DNA of 64,000 nt from Sialis fuliginosa (Eukaryota; Arthropoda; Insecta; Megaloptera; Sialidae): NCBI GenBank assembly GCA_961205875.1, contig OY540816.1:23632701-23696700 (forward strand), read 5' to 3'. The position numbers were made by a program, and so were the translations under genes. Position 1 is the first letter of the stretch. Every line of letters begins with the position of its first letter. The notes below the pieces were generated by a model that worked only from the letters and a program-made list of their open reading frames with translations, was not told the DNA's origin and searched no databases. Below, piece after piece: positions 12,355 through 24,849 of this stretch.

Positions 12355-12590
12355 TGTTCACCAATATTCACAAATAACATGTACCGGTAAAGAATAACTT
12401 ACAAACAGAACTGCGCAGATGGAAATGTAGTAAATATACCATATACAGAAACGACCTTTATGTCAAGATAACTTTATAAAATGTAGGTAGGTTATAGAGA
12501 TTATTAGTACACACAATACAGGCCCTGATTAAAGCGATATTCGTAGGGGCCCGTACAAATATTCACTATAAAGTACTGACACCAGTTTAA

Positions 12591-13101
12591 GGCGGCTATT
12601 ACACTATCAAATAAATATGTCAAAGATCTTTGACAAAGATTTGATCATATTACTTTGATAAAATACGAGATTTTGTTTTATCACACTACATAAAATATTT
12701 GATAATATTTTCTCAATATTATCTAGGGATATTTTCTTCTTTTTTGGTGCCTTTTGAATATCAGTGCGTGAATGTTCGTCAATTGACGCGATCGAGGTTT
12801 GAATTTACAACCGTGTATTGTGGTTTTTATAATCAATAAGAAGATTATCATATAATACTGGATTTTGTTGATATTCATATATTAATAATTATATAACTGT
12901 AACTGTCAGTGATAACTTGGTAATCGCCATTTTGATTTATCTGTCAAAAAACTTTGATCAAATATAAGAGACTGTCATTAACTATGATCATATAAATATT
13001 ATGAAGGTAAATATTATAAAAGTTGACTTATTACACTGTCATATTTCTTTGATCAAAGAAATTTTATCATATTTCTTTGAAAGTGTAATTACACAACGCC
13101 G
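12591..13101. mobile_element. MITE-like element with terminal inverted repeats
   Basis: The left end ggcggctattacactatcaa matches, imperfectly, the reverse complement of the right end (ggcgttgtgtaattacactt). The interior is AT-rich with several atcaaag/ctttgat motifs and encodes nothing. It lies just upstream of the acyl-CoA synthetase. Confidence 0.55.
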
Positions 13102-14381
13102 TTATTCCGATTTTACTATAACCGATGTAATAAAACCGGGTGTAAAAGTTCGTGTAAATGGCGCTTTACACTCGACATAAATAATAAGGTTTAGTTATAT
13201 TATTCCTCTTGGTCTACGGGAATAGCATAAGTAAACCGGAATAGAGCAGGAATGAAAATGCGTGTAAACTGCATGGACATAGTTATATCTATATAGCCAA
13301 CATCAAAAAATATATGTATCTATGTAGGAGTATAGGGATTTCATCGTAATGCACTTCGCATTAACATTTGAAAAAGCGTCGTCAGTTAAAACATGGTTAA
13401 AACACCTGAGACGAAGAGATGGAAAACAAAAGAAACGTGATTCGTTGTAATCATTATATGATTTAAGATGCAAATAAAAACATAAAAAACTTGAAAGATT
13501 ATATTTTAATTTGTTACGAAAAAAAATCCTGAAATAAGACTTCACATTACAATACTGTCTTAAATTAGTTGTAGAATCGTAAAAGTTTTAATCAGGCCCT
13601 GGTAAAAAATAAAAAATAACCGGTACAATGTTTTTTATGAATTAAATTAATGTTGACTCGCGACATCTATCGGAATTTTTATATAACTTGCGTATCGGTA
13701 AGTTAGAAATAAACATGGTTTGTATCTAAAATAGCAAATTCAATAAATTAATTATTAATATAATTGTGATGTCACCCCTCCCCCTTACACACGATTTTGA
13801 TGATTTTGAAAGTCAGACCCATCCATACAATTATAATATATCATTTATATCGGTTCAGTGGTTCATGAGTTATGCGTGTGACAAGGATTCAGGGGACAGA
13901 CAGACAGACAGACACGGAACGAAAAGTGTTTGCGTTGATCTGAAACGGAAAGATCAATTTAAAATTTTGAAATCGGATAACGATTTTTTCGTCTCATTCT
14001 AAAACGATAACAAAGCTTCTTGAGGAAGCAATAAAAATCACATATAATTAAAATAAATTTACAACTTTCCCGATTTTTTTCTGGGTACGCCACTGTGTAT
14101 ATTTATATATATGTTTATGTAGGTATATGGGTATACTCTCACTGTCAGGTATTGATGGAACATAACCTGTTTGTTTTTTTTGTTACGAAACATTTAAATG
14201 TGTTTATAATATAACCTTTGGCAAGGTTTAAAAACTTCATTCAGTTTATTACCTAATGATTGAAGTAGGTACCTAGTTTTTTTTATTATAAATTACTTTG
14301 GTGGGCACTGAATAAAAAACAAAACGCAAAATATGAATGTCATATAAATAATATATACGTACTTTTCCGGTTTATCTTAGA
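13102..14381. other. Intergenic, no gene seen
   Basis: AT-rich spacer between the divergently arranged acyl-CoA synthetase (minus) and P450 copy 3 (plus). It contains a short (gaca)n run near 13898 preceded by a typical 'cggttcagtggttcatgag' remnant of a dispersed repeat. No promoter element was recognised with confidence. Confidence 0.5.
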
Positions 14382-17300
14382 ATGATGTTGTTTCTGTATC
14401 TATTTAATCTGTTAACGCAGAGTGTATTTTGGATTATTGTGTTTATAATTGGCAAGTATTTATGGAACCAAAGAAGATTCTGTTATTTAGCCTGGATGAT
14501 TCCTGTAATTCCGCCTTCAAAAGTGACGTATTTTATGATGTCCTGCACAAATATAAACGGTAAGTAATTATTATTATTATTTATGTACTTTAGGACAGCG
14601 GTCGCCAAACGGTGATCCACTGTAAAATCTGGGAATTATTTATCTTTTGTGTAGTACTCGTAATTAAACTAATTTTAATAATTTGGTTACTGTTAAATAA
14701 CCTTATGATTAAATAAGGCACTGGCACCAATCTTGGACGCTTTAAGAGCAAGGTAAACTGTTTTTTTTTATTGGATTGATTGGATCAGTGACGTAGTAAG
14801 AAAAATTTGAATTGTAAATTTAAAAATATATAAATATTTTTTCGGAAGGTATTTTGAACTAATATTTGAGTGTTTGATGTTTTGACACCCATTGGCCGAT
14901 TGTCTATAAATTAAGCTGTTTTAGAGTTAAGTGTGTATAGATTATGATTCAGTAATTGCAGTATGTAATTAATAACCAAAAGTCCAACACTGGTGCCTGT
15001 TTCAGTTAATGTATAATTTAAATGAGTATATTACAAAGAGAAAAGTTACATAAATAGCGCTTTGCCCCCCCCCCCCTTCCTCTCCCCTCCGCCCCCCACT
15101 TTTCCGTAAGATTTTAAAAATATATTTTTTTTAGCAATGAAAAATTTGGCATACGAAATAATTCGTTACATATATTCAGACACAAACCCAAAGAAAATAT
15201 GGTTCGGGACTGCACTCTTAGTGTTTCCGGTGAAACCGGAAGACGTGCAGATTATTCTCAACTCCCCGCACTGCATAGGAAAAACTGGTTTGATATACAG
15301 CGTTCTTACGAGGTTACTGGGAAAATCGCTTTTTGTCAAAGAAGGTTAGGTTATCTCATATTTGAAATTTAAGGATTTTGCGATATTTTTATCAAAAAAA
15401 AATGGATGTGAAAATATTTTTCTCAGACCATAGCGTTCAAATGCTAAAGCACCCTCCCCCCTAGATCTGAATTTACGTCAAAAATGATTACATATAGTCA
15501 GATTATAAAGGGTTAAAAAAAAATTTTTAGGTCATTTATGGAGTCCTTTAAGAAAAAATCTTACGCCTGCATTTAATAAAATTCTGTGCGATAAGAACGT
15601 CGAAACAATCGATTCTAATACTCACATTTTTATCGATAAATTAAAAATAAAGGAGGTGTGGTCACAATCAGAGATTGGTGATTTAGCACAAATAATTTCT
15701 GCGGATAATTTTATCAGTAAGTATATCTTTTGTACAGCCAAATTCTCAGGACTAACAATTTTTTTTTTGTAGAATTCGCCACAAAAACCAATATTTTAAA
15801 ATATGATGAGTATATAAAACTTTCTGTTTGTTTAACAAGGTAAAAATAATTCATTTATTTCATCTAACTTAATTTTAGTTTTATATGTAGAAAAAACATT
15901 TTTATCGATCATATATTTTTTTATTTTTAATAGAATTAGGGTCAACTGAGGTAAAAGTGAAACAAAATACAAATCTTTCATGTTTTTTGACAGTTAACGA
16001 TACAAATTCATACTTTAATTTTTTCTACTAGATGCGCTTATGAATAACCATTTTAAATACTTACGTCATTTAAACTGTACGATACAACACGGACTTCAAA
16101 AATCAAAAAACTGTGTTTCATTTTTAACCTCTAATTTGGGAAAAAGTGAAACAGGCCTCTAATGGAAAATATTTGTAGAAAAATTAAAAGAAAAGCTACT
16201 TTGGCAAGTTTGATTTATCTTCTTTGTGGCATATCAATGTGAAATTGTAACTTTAATTAATATCTGAGCTATACAGAAAGTTATGTGCAAAGAATTAACT
16301 AACAGACATTGACTAACAGGGTGTAGAAGGGGTGACACATCACTTATTATCCGATTCATATATTCAAATCGCTTTAACAAACCTTTAATGATGATGTCAG
16401 TTTTTATAATTCTCCTATAAACAAATTAGTTTTTTAGTTGCAAGCTTGTTTCACTTTTACCCCATTTTTTTGGTGGTTCATATTTATCCCGCTCGACCCT
16501 ACATAAATTTTAGAGAACGTCCATATACATATATAAACCACGTAACTTTCTAGAATATTTGGACCTCTCTCTCCTCTCCATGTAACGCAATGTAGACAAT
16601 ACCCTTTAGGAGAACAATTTTTTTGTCTCATTTTAAAACAATCACAAAGCTTCTCGTATCTTTGATATTGCGAGGGAGCAATATCAGTAAGGTTTTTATG
16701 TAGACAATATAGCTGTACCCCCCCTCCCCCCACCCAAACGTGGTTTATGGACGTTCTATTATTCAATAAAATATACTATTACATAACATTTTGTTCTAGT
16801 TACTTGGACATATCATTTCAACGGATTATGAAATTTTGGTATATTTCCGATTATTTATTCAGTTTTTCAAAAATGAATAAAACATATACAGAAAATGCCG
16901 ATTTTGTGAAAAACTGTAGCATGAAAGTAAGTGAAAAATAACACATCTTGTCTTTCGATAATTCGACCAACGTTTCGTCGCACTATAAAATATTTTACCC
17001 TTTGATAAAAAAAATAGTCGGTGTTTTCTCGTGCGAAATTCTACAATATGAGATGATTTTCTAGAAATATTGTAATGACCTTTCTTATAGAAAATTTAAC
17101 GCTCTACAAAAAAGATTCGTTACAATTTTCACGTAACCGCGTCGTTTTTGAGATATTTGAATAAAATATTGGGATTACCCGATTTTTATATGAGACAAAT
17201 TTCATAAAAATCCGTTCAGTTATTGAATTATGCGTGTGATAGCTTACGGGACAGACACACAGTTTTGTATAGAGAGAAAGTATGTATGATAATATAAAGC

Positions 17301-18956
17301 AGTGATTAGTTAACGGACAGTTAACTAACCGTGATTAATTTTGCATACCATTTTAGATTATCGAAGAAAGATTACGTGCAAGAAAAACGATTAAATTAAC
17401 AAATTCTGAAGAAACAGAACACGAAAAGTGTTTTTTGGATATTATTTTAGATATGTACGAAAGGGGGGAGCTTTCTTTAGAAGATACATCTTTCGAACTT
17501 CAGGGGATGATTTTTGCAGTGAGTAATACCGATACTCATGTTTGGCAACATAGAACTCCGGAACTATAAATCACACAAACTTCAGTGGTGAATTAAAATA
17601 TCCGTTATATAATATTCTTCAACTTATTCAAATTTCAAATCATTTCGAGAAATAGTTTGAGTTACACCTCTTTAATTAAGTGAACATATGTCATAATTTT
17701 TAATTTTTTAATTTTATTACATAAAATTGTAGCTCCTAAACTATGCATAAAAAGTTTTAATATTTTAATTTAACACATAAAACTAAAGTATATAACCCAC
17801 GTTTGGACACTAATCTGAACTTCCTGTGATTTATAGTTACAAAGTTCTATGTTGCTTTTTGAAGTGAAACTTCTTTAGCGAGACTAGTAAATTGAAATGA
17901 CCTCGACAAATTTTAAAATTCGATACGTTTTAAATTAGTTTTTACAACTGCAGTTTTCATTTTTGGAACTACAGAAATAAGCTACAACTACACATTTAAA
18001 TAACCCTTGCAGGGTACAGAAACATCAGGAAAAACTCTCAAAAATACATTATTGCTCCTCGCAATGAACACGGAAATCCAAAACAAACTATACGAAGAGA
18101 TAAAAGATGTATTAGGCGACCAGGATAAAACAATAAACGCTATAGATATTCATAGTATGAGTTACTTAGACATGGTATTCAAAGAATCTACGAGAATCTT
18201 TACAATAGCTTCACAGACTGGTAGATCTACCACTAAAGAGATACAGCTGACAGATTATGTGCTACCAAAAGGGACTATTGCAGTTATAAGTCCCCATTTA
18301 ATTCACCACAATCCTACGTATTGGAAACAACCGATGTTTTTCGATCCAGATAGGTTTCTTCCGGAAAATTTGAATAAGATCCATAAGTACTCGTTTATAC
18401 CGTTTTCTGGGGGACCTAGGAATTGTATAGGTAGGGGAAATTACACTTTTTTTTTTTTAAATATATATTGTGAATTTTACTGGATACGGGCCTGACCTAA
18501 TTCTATTATCAAATATCTTAAATTAATTCTAGGGGTTAAACTTTTGAATAGTGAAATTCTCATCAAAATCGGTTTAGTAGTTTACGTGCCATGTGAAATT
18601 AACAAAAAAAAAAAAATTATAAATTGTAAATTTTCCTGGATACAGGCCTGATCTAATTATATTATCAAATATCTTAAATTAATTCTAGGGGTTTAACTTT
18701 TGACTAGTAAAATTCCCATCAAAATCGGTTCAGTAGTTTATGTGTAATGTTGAAATTAACAAACAGAAAAAAAAATATTTTTTATTTTGCAGGTTCAAAA
18801 TTTGCACTGACTTCGTTGAAGACTGTGTTAGCGAGGCTTGTTTACACGTTTCACGTTTCTACGGAAGCGACAATGGCCGATATGTCGCACTCAATATCCT
18901 TTGCCATAAAATGGGAAAGTCATCACCCTATCAATTTTACTCCTAGAAAAAAATAA
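14382..18956 (+). CDS. Cytochrome P450, clan 4 (CYP4-like), copy 3
   Basis: Predicted 503-residue ER monooxygenase. Exons: 14382-14559, 15135-15344, 15531-15716, 15773-15839, 16800-16926, 17357-17518, 18013-18430 and 18793-18956. The start is the first ATG (MMLF...). An N-terminal anchor (about residues 3-27) is followed by QRRFCYLAWMIPVIPP, a normal proline hinge. I-helix GTETSG (311-316), K-helix ESTR, DPDRF (Glu to Asp in the PERF motif) and FSGGPRNCIG with ligand Cys448; the haem-loop Phe is kept, unlike copies 1 and 2. Exon sizes 186, 67, 127 and 418 match the paralogues. The exon-2 donor is GTTAGG, a weaker match than in the neighbours. Introns carry several MITEs. The enzyme looks intact; the substrate is unknown. 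Confidence 0.92.
14711..15005. mobile_element. Decayed copy of the 'GGTACTGGCACCAGTCTTGG' MITE family
   Basis: Starts with aaggcactggcaccaatctt and ends with agtccaacactggtgcctgt. Inner parts (cattggccgattgtctataa, aagctgttttagagttaagt) match the better-kept copy at 31077-31479. It lies in intron 1 of P450 copy 3. Confidence 0.6.
17545..17856. mobile_element. MITE with about 40-bp terminal inverted repeats
   Basis: The left end (gcaacatagaactccggaac, then tataaatcacacaaacttcag) is the imperfect reverse complement of the right end (ctgaacttcctgtgatttat, then agttacaaagttctatgttgc). It lies in the intron before the 418-bp exon of P450 copy 3. It is non-coding. Confidence 0.7.
18465..18760. repeat. 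Direct duplication in the last intron of P450 copy 3
   Basis: About 150 bp containing tatcaaatatcttaaattaa and ttctaggggtt occur twice in a row (first from about 18467, second from about 18625), with modest divergence. The second copy runs to just before the final exon. Confidence 0.75.
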
Positions 18957-19412
18957 TTCAAATTTACATCTGTGAAAAAAATCCCCAAACATTGACAATT
19001 TTTTGACACCGTAACATAGGCTTCCCCCCTTAAAAAACACAACTTGAATCAAAATTAAAATATTTAGAAAAGGTGTAGTTAGCCATTTTTACTTCTGAAA
19101 GATCCACAAACCAAATGTATTATAATTTATAATAATGTATTTGATATTCATATTAGAAACCTGTTATAAATAAAAAAAATAATAAATAATACTAAAGTTG
19201 TAATTATAATAAAAACACCAAATAACCTTTCCTCGTATTAAATTGTTGGGGAATTTCCAAAATACCGATCCCATTTTTATTTATTTACAGTAAATATGAA
19301 TCTAGTCCGTGTCTTGTTATTTTTAAAGGAGGGGGATTACATTTTTTCTCATTTAAATAAGTTGGAGAAATTCCAAAATAGCGATCCCATTTTTTTTATA
19401 GTAGTGTCTTTC

Positions 19413-19457
19413 GGACTCTGATGATGACAGCATTGCTATTGAAACACGTGTAAGTCT
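19413..19457 (+). ncRNA. Hammerhead ribozyme motif (type I, Penelope-like retroelement style)
   Basis: Reading the + strand as RNA: stem I 5' strand ggact (19413-19417), core CTGATGA (19418-19424), stem II about tgacagc / gctatt closed by att, core GAAA (19441-19444), and minimal stem III ACAC/GUGU (19444-19451). The cleavage triplet is GUA (19450-19452), followed by agtct, which pairs with ggact. Every invariant core base (CUGANGA, GAAA, NUH) is present. Very short stem III is known from hammerheads of Penelope-like elements. The stretch after it (cttacaatttttatggttaa) resembles what follows the second copy near 28560-28620. Activity is not shown. Confidence 0.75.
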
Positions 19458-19561
19458 AAACTCTTACAATTTTTATGGTTAAGGGATTTTTATTTGATAA
19501 GTCATAACCATAGTTTTTGTCTGTTGTTTGTTATAAAATATTAAAAATGTTAAACATGTTA

Positions 19562-19651
19562 GAATTTGATTTAAAAATGCAGTGGTTGCCAAAAACAAGT
19601 TGGTCGTCAAAAACCACGATAATCACTGCATTCTTAAATCAAATAGATTAT
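19562..19651. repeat. Short inverted repeat (hairpin)
   Basis: aatttgatttaaaaatgcag...and ctgcattcttaaatcaaat form arms of about 24 bp separated by about 40 bp. It is a hairpin-forming non-coding stretch and could be a tiny MITE. Confidence 0.6.
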
Positions 19652-20365
19652 AGAAATGTTAAAAATGTAGTTATGTATGTACAGTCGCCTGCAGAACTCG
19701 TCTGGCACCCTAAAGGCTAGAATCGCTTACAACAGATTCCAAATTTAAAGACAAACATCATCGGTTATCTTTTTCTATCAACTTTAATATATTTAAATAC
19801 TAAAATTCGGAATATCAAATATTTATTGCCACAAAATTTACTTATACAATTTTCAATAGATTACATAATAATTTAATTGCACAAATACATATATATGAGT
19901 ACCTATGTATTATAAACGAAGAGTAGTTCTTTATCTAGCAAATGAATTTCTAAATATCTGTCTTTGTTTGATACATGGAGAAATGATTTAAATATTATAA
20001 TTGCACAAATGGAAGGAGCCTACTAAGTTTGTGATAAACGAAAATGAATACAAACTGCAAGACCATTAATGCAGGCGACTGTACAAATAACCCCTTCTTA
20101 CTCCGTTTGAAACAGGAAAGTTCAGAAAAAGATCTATAATCGTCAATCGATGCATTTTAATAAAATAAATCAGAAACCGGATTTTTCATTAGATATTAAT
20201 TTTCCTTATGTCTAATTCGAAACAAAGTATAATTTTTTATGTACCAAATACAGGTTTTACTTTCAATTTATATCAAAATAAAAGAATACATCTCCTTTTT
20301 ATATTAGGTCAGTATTATTTCTTATTCATGGCTAACTAGTTGCAAATGTGATTATTATTCGAAAT

Positions 20366-23300
20366 ATGTTATATTTTCTGTTATTTATAATTGTGTTTCT
20401 TGTGTTGTATTATGCTTGGAAAAGAAGACGTTTTTATATATTGGCGTACAGGCTTCCAGGGATTTCTATGGGACATGTGTTTGAGAGAGTATTAACGAAC
20501 ATAAGAAATGAAAAAACTTTCAGTAGGTATTTTTACGTTTACTTCCGAAATTATTATTTTTTAAATCGTAATTTTGATAAAATTGAAAAATATTGGTATT
20601 TTTAGAAATTGTTTTTTGCTAACTTCAAAATGATATAACGAGACGAAACTTACTCGTACTTAACACTCGTTTCTTCTTGTCTCGTCTGCAGCCCTAGAAT
20701 TTGAAAAAAAAATTATTTTAATATCTTTTTTTTATGATTGAAATTTTAAAGATTTTTTTACTTTGATTTCAGAGTAATTCAAAAGTTGTTAATTAATAAA
20801 AATAAAAAAAAAGTACAAGACTTGTTTATTTTTTTGTGTAGAATACAAATTTTCAAAAAATATTCCGATTAAAGAAATATCCCCTCCCATCTAAATTGTA
20901 TAATTTTTGTCTGAAAATGTTTTCTCAAAAATTATTTTTTCTCAAGATATTAGCTTATACAAACCTTGAAGCTTCCGCGGTGATCTTGGCTTCTGGGTAT
21001 AAGCCACGTCGATTTAGTGCAACACTTTAAGAAGAGCTCTGAAAATGACCACTGCAATGTGTGACGAAACGTTGGCCGATAACACGACCAAATCGACACG
21101 GCTTGTACCCAGAAGCCAAGATCCAAGATATTAGCTTGTACTAAAAAAAAAAAAAAAACTTTTATAACGAAATAATAACAAAATTGTCAATTTACTCGAA
21201 AGTCATTTTTTCTAAAAAAAAATGTGTAAGGTCAAAAATGTATTTTTTATTTTTTAGATGTGGCCTTGGATTTAGTAGATGCAATGTATCTCCACGGAAC
21301 GCCCAAAAAAATTTGGTTGGGCCCAAATATTTTTGTGTTTTTGATAAATCCAGAAGATACAAAAATTGTTTTGAATTCTTTAGACTGCCTAGAAAAATCA
21401 CCAGCACTTTACGGAACTTTAAAAGATATGCTTTGTAATTCTCTGCTAGTGAAACCAGGTATACTCAATAATAAAAATATAAAAAAACTTTTTTTTTAAA
21501 ATCGACTAAAATGCTGAAAATAAAATTCAGTTAGACTCTTTTCGTACTAAATAAATATTGCATTTAAAAAAAAGTTGTATGAACAAAATCAACTTTTTTT
21601 AAAGGCAATATTTAATACGAAAAAAGTCTAACTGAATTTTATTTTCAGCTTTTTAGTCGGTTTTTAAAAGGTAAATTGTTTTAAAAAAAAATTTTTTTTA
21701 TACAGAACATTTATGGAAGGTGCAACGAAAAAAATTTATTCCATTTTTTTCTAAATTCGCATGTGATAATTATGTGGGAACATTCAACAAGATCAGTGAT
21801 AATTTTCTGGAAAAATTAGGGAAGAAAATTGAATGGTCGGAAGACGATTTGGATATATTTAGTTTGGATATTGCATTAGATTCTTTTATAAGTAAGAGTT
21901 CTTTATACAGTAAAAGCTCTTTATTCGTGGGGTATATGTTCCATAAATATGCCGCGAATACAGAAACCGTGAATACGGAATGGTAATTTATATGGGATTA
22001 TAGGGGATACGTTCCTAGGTGACAAAATAAATAAACAAATACAATATAAAAAAATCAATTTAATTGAAGTTTTTGACCATACTGTTTAATTATTATCTTC
22101 AGGCTTAGGCAATGGTTTAAAGAATTTTGTAATTTTTTCTTGCTTGGCAGTTTTTAAAAGCTCCTTCAATTCAGACTGATATTCAGCAGTGGCATTAGCA
22201 ATTTGCCTCTTAAAAATAAGACTTCGTTCCATAGACGGATCAATTTTCATAAAGAAATCACAAAGCTCATTTGCCATTCTTAAACCTTCACTAAGATTTT
22301 TCAAATTAAATGTCACGTTTCCTGATTAGATCCGCGAATAAAGAAATCTTTAGCCGCGAATATAGGAATTGGGTCGCATTTTTTTAATCCGCGAATAGTG
22401 AAAACGCGAATGAAGGAAGCGCGAATAAGGAGCTTTTACTGTATTTTTTTTTAATAAATAAAAAAGTGTTATAAAGTACTATCGATGCCTTTTTATATTT
22501 TTAGAAACATTCACTCAAACAAACGTTTTAAATTATGACGATTATAGAAGTTTTGGAAACTGCATGTTAAGGTAGGTGAACAAAAATACGACATTTTAAT
22601 TTTGCATTTATTTATTATTTTAATTTTCAGTTTCTTGGACATAGCGTTCAGTAGAATTGTAAGATTCTGGTTACTCAGTGATTTCCTGTTCCAGTTTTCA
22701 AGTATGCATAAAAAATACAAACAATGTTTAATCAACATAAGTAAAATAAATACAAAAGTAAGATAATTAATTCCAAAACTCGTTCGTTCCATTTAAAAAA
22801 ACATCGGCCAAGTAAATGCACAGTGCTTCCTCGAGCTAAATTTACCAAAGATAATTAATTATTGAACAAAAGATAAATTTCGTTAGCCGTTTAATTTTTA
22901 TACAATTTTACTAAAAAGTATTAGTTCAAAATTTTTCTTAAGACGCACCTGATTATTTTTTCGTATATTTTTAATTTTTTGACAATTTCAATCTAAATCT
23001 AAATTTATGCAAACGTCAAAAATAATATATCAAAAGTAAATATCAATTTAAAAAAAAAAACACGATTTTTTAAAATAAATTAAAATAAATCTTTGTAAGG
23101 GGATATTTTACAACAAACGTTGTAGACCCATATTATAGGAAATTTAATACTCTACAAAAAATATTCTATAAAATTTTCACGTAACATGAGATATCTTGAA
23201 AAAATAAATTAATAAACAAATTATAATATTTAGGTAATTGAAGCAAAATTCAAGGAAAGGCAAACTTCTGAAAATTCTAAAGAAAAATGTTTCTTAGACA

Positions 23301-24134
23301 TTCTTTTAGATATGCACGAAGAAGGAAAATTAAACATGAAAGATCTTTATGGAGAATTTCAATCTATGGCATCAGCTGTAAGTGCAGTCAAACTAAAACA
23401 GATTAATTACACATATCAACATAGATCAAACGTTGACCTGTGTTATTAATTTCTTTAATTTTCAATCCTAATTTCAGGCCGTTGAAACATCAAGTACTAC
23501 CATTAAGAACATGTTAACTCTACTTGCAATGCATCCAGACGTCCAACAGAAACTATACGAGGAAGTGAAAGACATCTTCCAGGACACAGACAGGCCTGTT
23601 AGTGTTGAAGACATAAGAAAGATGGTGTACCTGGAAATGGTGATCAAAGAAACTCTTAGGGTGTTCAGCAATACGACTAATTTAGCTCGAGTAGCTGCTA
23701 AAGATGTCCAACTGACCGAATACGTTCTTCCTAAAGGAACTAATGTAATTTTTAGCCCATATCTGATGCACCATAATCCTGAATATTGGCCAGATCCAGC
23801 AAAGTTTGACCCTGAAAGGTTTTCTGTTGAGAATTCTGTGAATAGACATCCTTATACGTTCATTGCATTTAGTGCAGGGCCAAGGAACTGCATAGGTAAG
23901 TAGTTTATAATACCCAAGTTTTTGTCTCCAAATAATACCTTCTTTTTTCAATTTCTAGGATATAAATATGAGATGAACTTGTTAAAAACCTTAATTTCTA
24001 AACTTGTGTTGAGATACAGTCTGCAAACTGAAGCTACAATGTCTGATGTTACCCATTCTTTTGAACTGATCATAAAATGGAGCTGCAATTATCCAATAAC
24101 TTTTGTACCTAGAAATAGTAGCGTAAAAATATAG
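20366..24134 (+). CDS. Cytochrome P450, clan 4 (CYP4-like), copy 4
   Basis: Predicted 491-residue ER monooxygenase. Exons: 20366-20522, 21258-21458, 21706-21891, 22505-22571, 22631-22757, 23234-23377, 23478-23895 and 23959-24134. ATG 20366 is chosen because a stop lies upstream in frame with no earlier ATG. Membrane anchor (about residues 2-16), KRRRFYILAYRLPG linker, I-helix AVETSS (295-300), K-helix KETLR, DPERF and FSAGPRNCIG with ligand Cys432. The 418-bp exon is very similar to that of copy 5, so these two are the youngest duplicates of the array. The exon-1 donor GTAGGT is fixed by phase. Intron 3 holds a Tigger-like element, intron 1 a small retroelement-like insertion, intron 2 a foldback. 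AATAAA at 24252-24257, 118 bp past the stop. The substrate is unknown. Confidence 0.93.
20942..21139 (+). mobile_element. Short retroelement-like insertion with target duplications, copy A
   Basis: About 160 bp flanked by a near-perfect direct repeat (caagatattagcttatac on the left near 20943, caagatattagcttgtac on the right near 21123). The body begins and ends with inverted versions of one sequence (cttggcttctgggtataagc / gtacccagaagccaag). The centre has ctctgaaaatgaccac...gtgtgacgaaacgttgg, a decayed hammerhead-like core. It lies in intron 1 of P450 copy 4. A second copy is at 60905-61116. Confidence 0.65.
21503..21664. repeat. Foldback element, arms of about 75 bp
   Basis: The left arm (tcgactaaaatgctgaaaat ...) and the right arm (... 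attttcagctttttagtcgg) are near reverse complements around a short centre (tatgaacaaaat). It lies in intron 2 of P450 copy 4. Confidence 0.8.
21908..22441 (-). mobile_element. Tigger/pogo-like element, internally deleted
   Basis: The ends cagtaaaagctctttattcg and its near-reverse complement cgaataaggagcttttactg are flanked by TA (21906-21907 and 22442-22443), the Tc1/mariner-superfamily target site. The interior repeats cgcgaat motifs. A minus-strand frame (22316-22086, 76 aa) ends in EKITKFFKPLP, like the C-terminal tail of Tigger/jerky-type transposases. It is a relic without catalytic domain, inside intron 3 of P450 copy 4. Confidence 0.75.
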
Positions 24135-24849
24135 TGCTCTTTCAAATCTGTTATTTTTTACTGAAGTGTTGGTATCTCTGACCTCGAAATTACTTATATA
24201 TGAATTTTAAATATGATTTTTATGATTCTACTGTAGATTTTATATGTACCTAATAAAGTTTTTTGTATTTTAAAATATAATTGATGTTTTTTTTCATCTC
24301 ACGAATCTCTATATATAAAAATGAATGTTCGTTTGTATGATGCTTATAGACTCTGAAATTACTGAACCGATTTCAATGCGGTTTTCACCAATAGTTAGAT
24401 CTTTTTTCTGTGCAGTATCGTGCCTATTAATATTTTATGAAAACCTAAGATTTAACATCAAAAGACTAAAAAAAATCTTTATCAAGTCGTGTTTTATTTC
24501 CATAGCCATGGAATACAGAATTCTATAATTTACGGTTTCAGTATTTTATTAATTTAGGTCACTATGATCACGTCTCTTTCAAATATCTTGTCGAACAATT
24601 GGATGATTTTTAAATATATTTATTGAAAATTGAAATATAAAGAAACATTTCACTTCTAAGAAAGGTAAAATATCGAAATTAATTATTATGATTGTTGCTA
24701 TTTTTTATTATTATTCTATATATATATACCTTCTTCAACATTGTCCACAAGATTTTAAAGAGGCTTCAATGATTTTTTTTCTAAACCGGTTCTATTTCAT
24801 CAATAATTAAGTAAAACTTGTGTTGTTACCAAACATTTTTTTTTCATTC
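24135..24849. other. Intergenic between P450 copies 4 and 5
   Basis: No gene seen. At about 24307 tctctatatataaaaatgaa, followed by 'gttcgtttgtatg...actgaaccgattt', resembles the 5' end (TC start) of insect Helitrons; no matching 3' end is close by. Confidence 0.4.

Larger units (their letters stand above)
18957..20365. other. Intergenic between P450 copies 3 and 4
   Basis: No protein gene seen. Holds a direct repeat (ggggaatttccaaaataccg near 19249 and ggagaaattccaaaatagcg near 19362), the hammerhead-like motif at 19413-19457 and an inverted repeat at 19562-19650. AATAAA-like signals near 19163 may end copy 3. Confidence 0.5.

Noticed and set aside
21184..21438. Overlapping 84- and 71-codon frames on both strands
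   Set aside because: Both overlap exon 2 of P450 copy 4 in other frames and have no family features.
22086..22316. Stand-alone small gene on the minus strand
   Set aside because: It lies wholly between the TIRs of a Tigger-like element and looks like the transposase C-terminus only.
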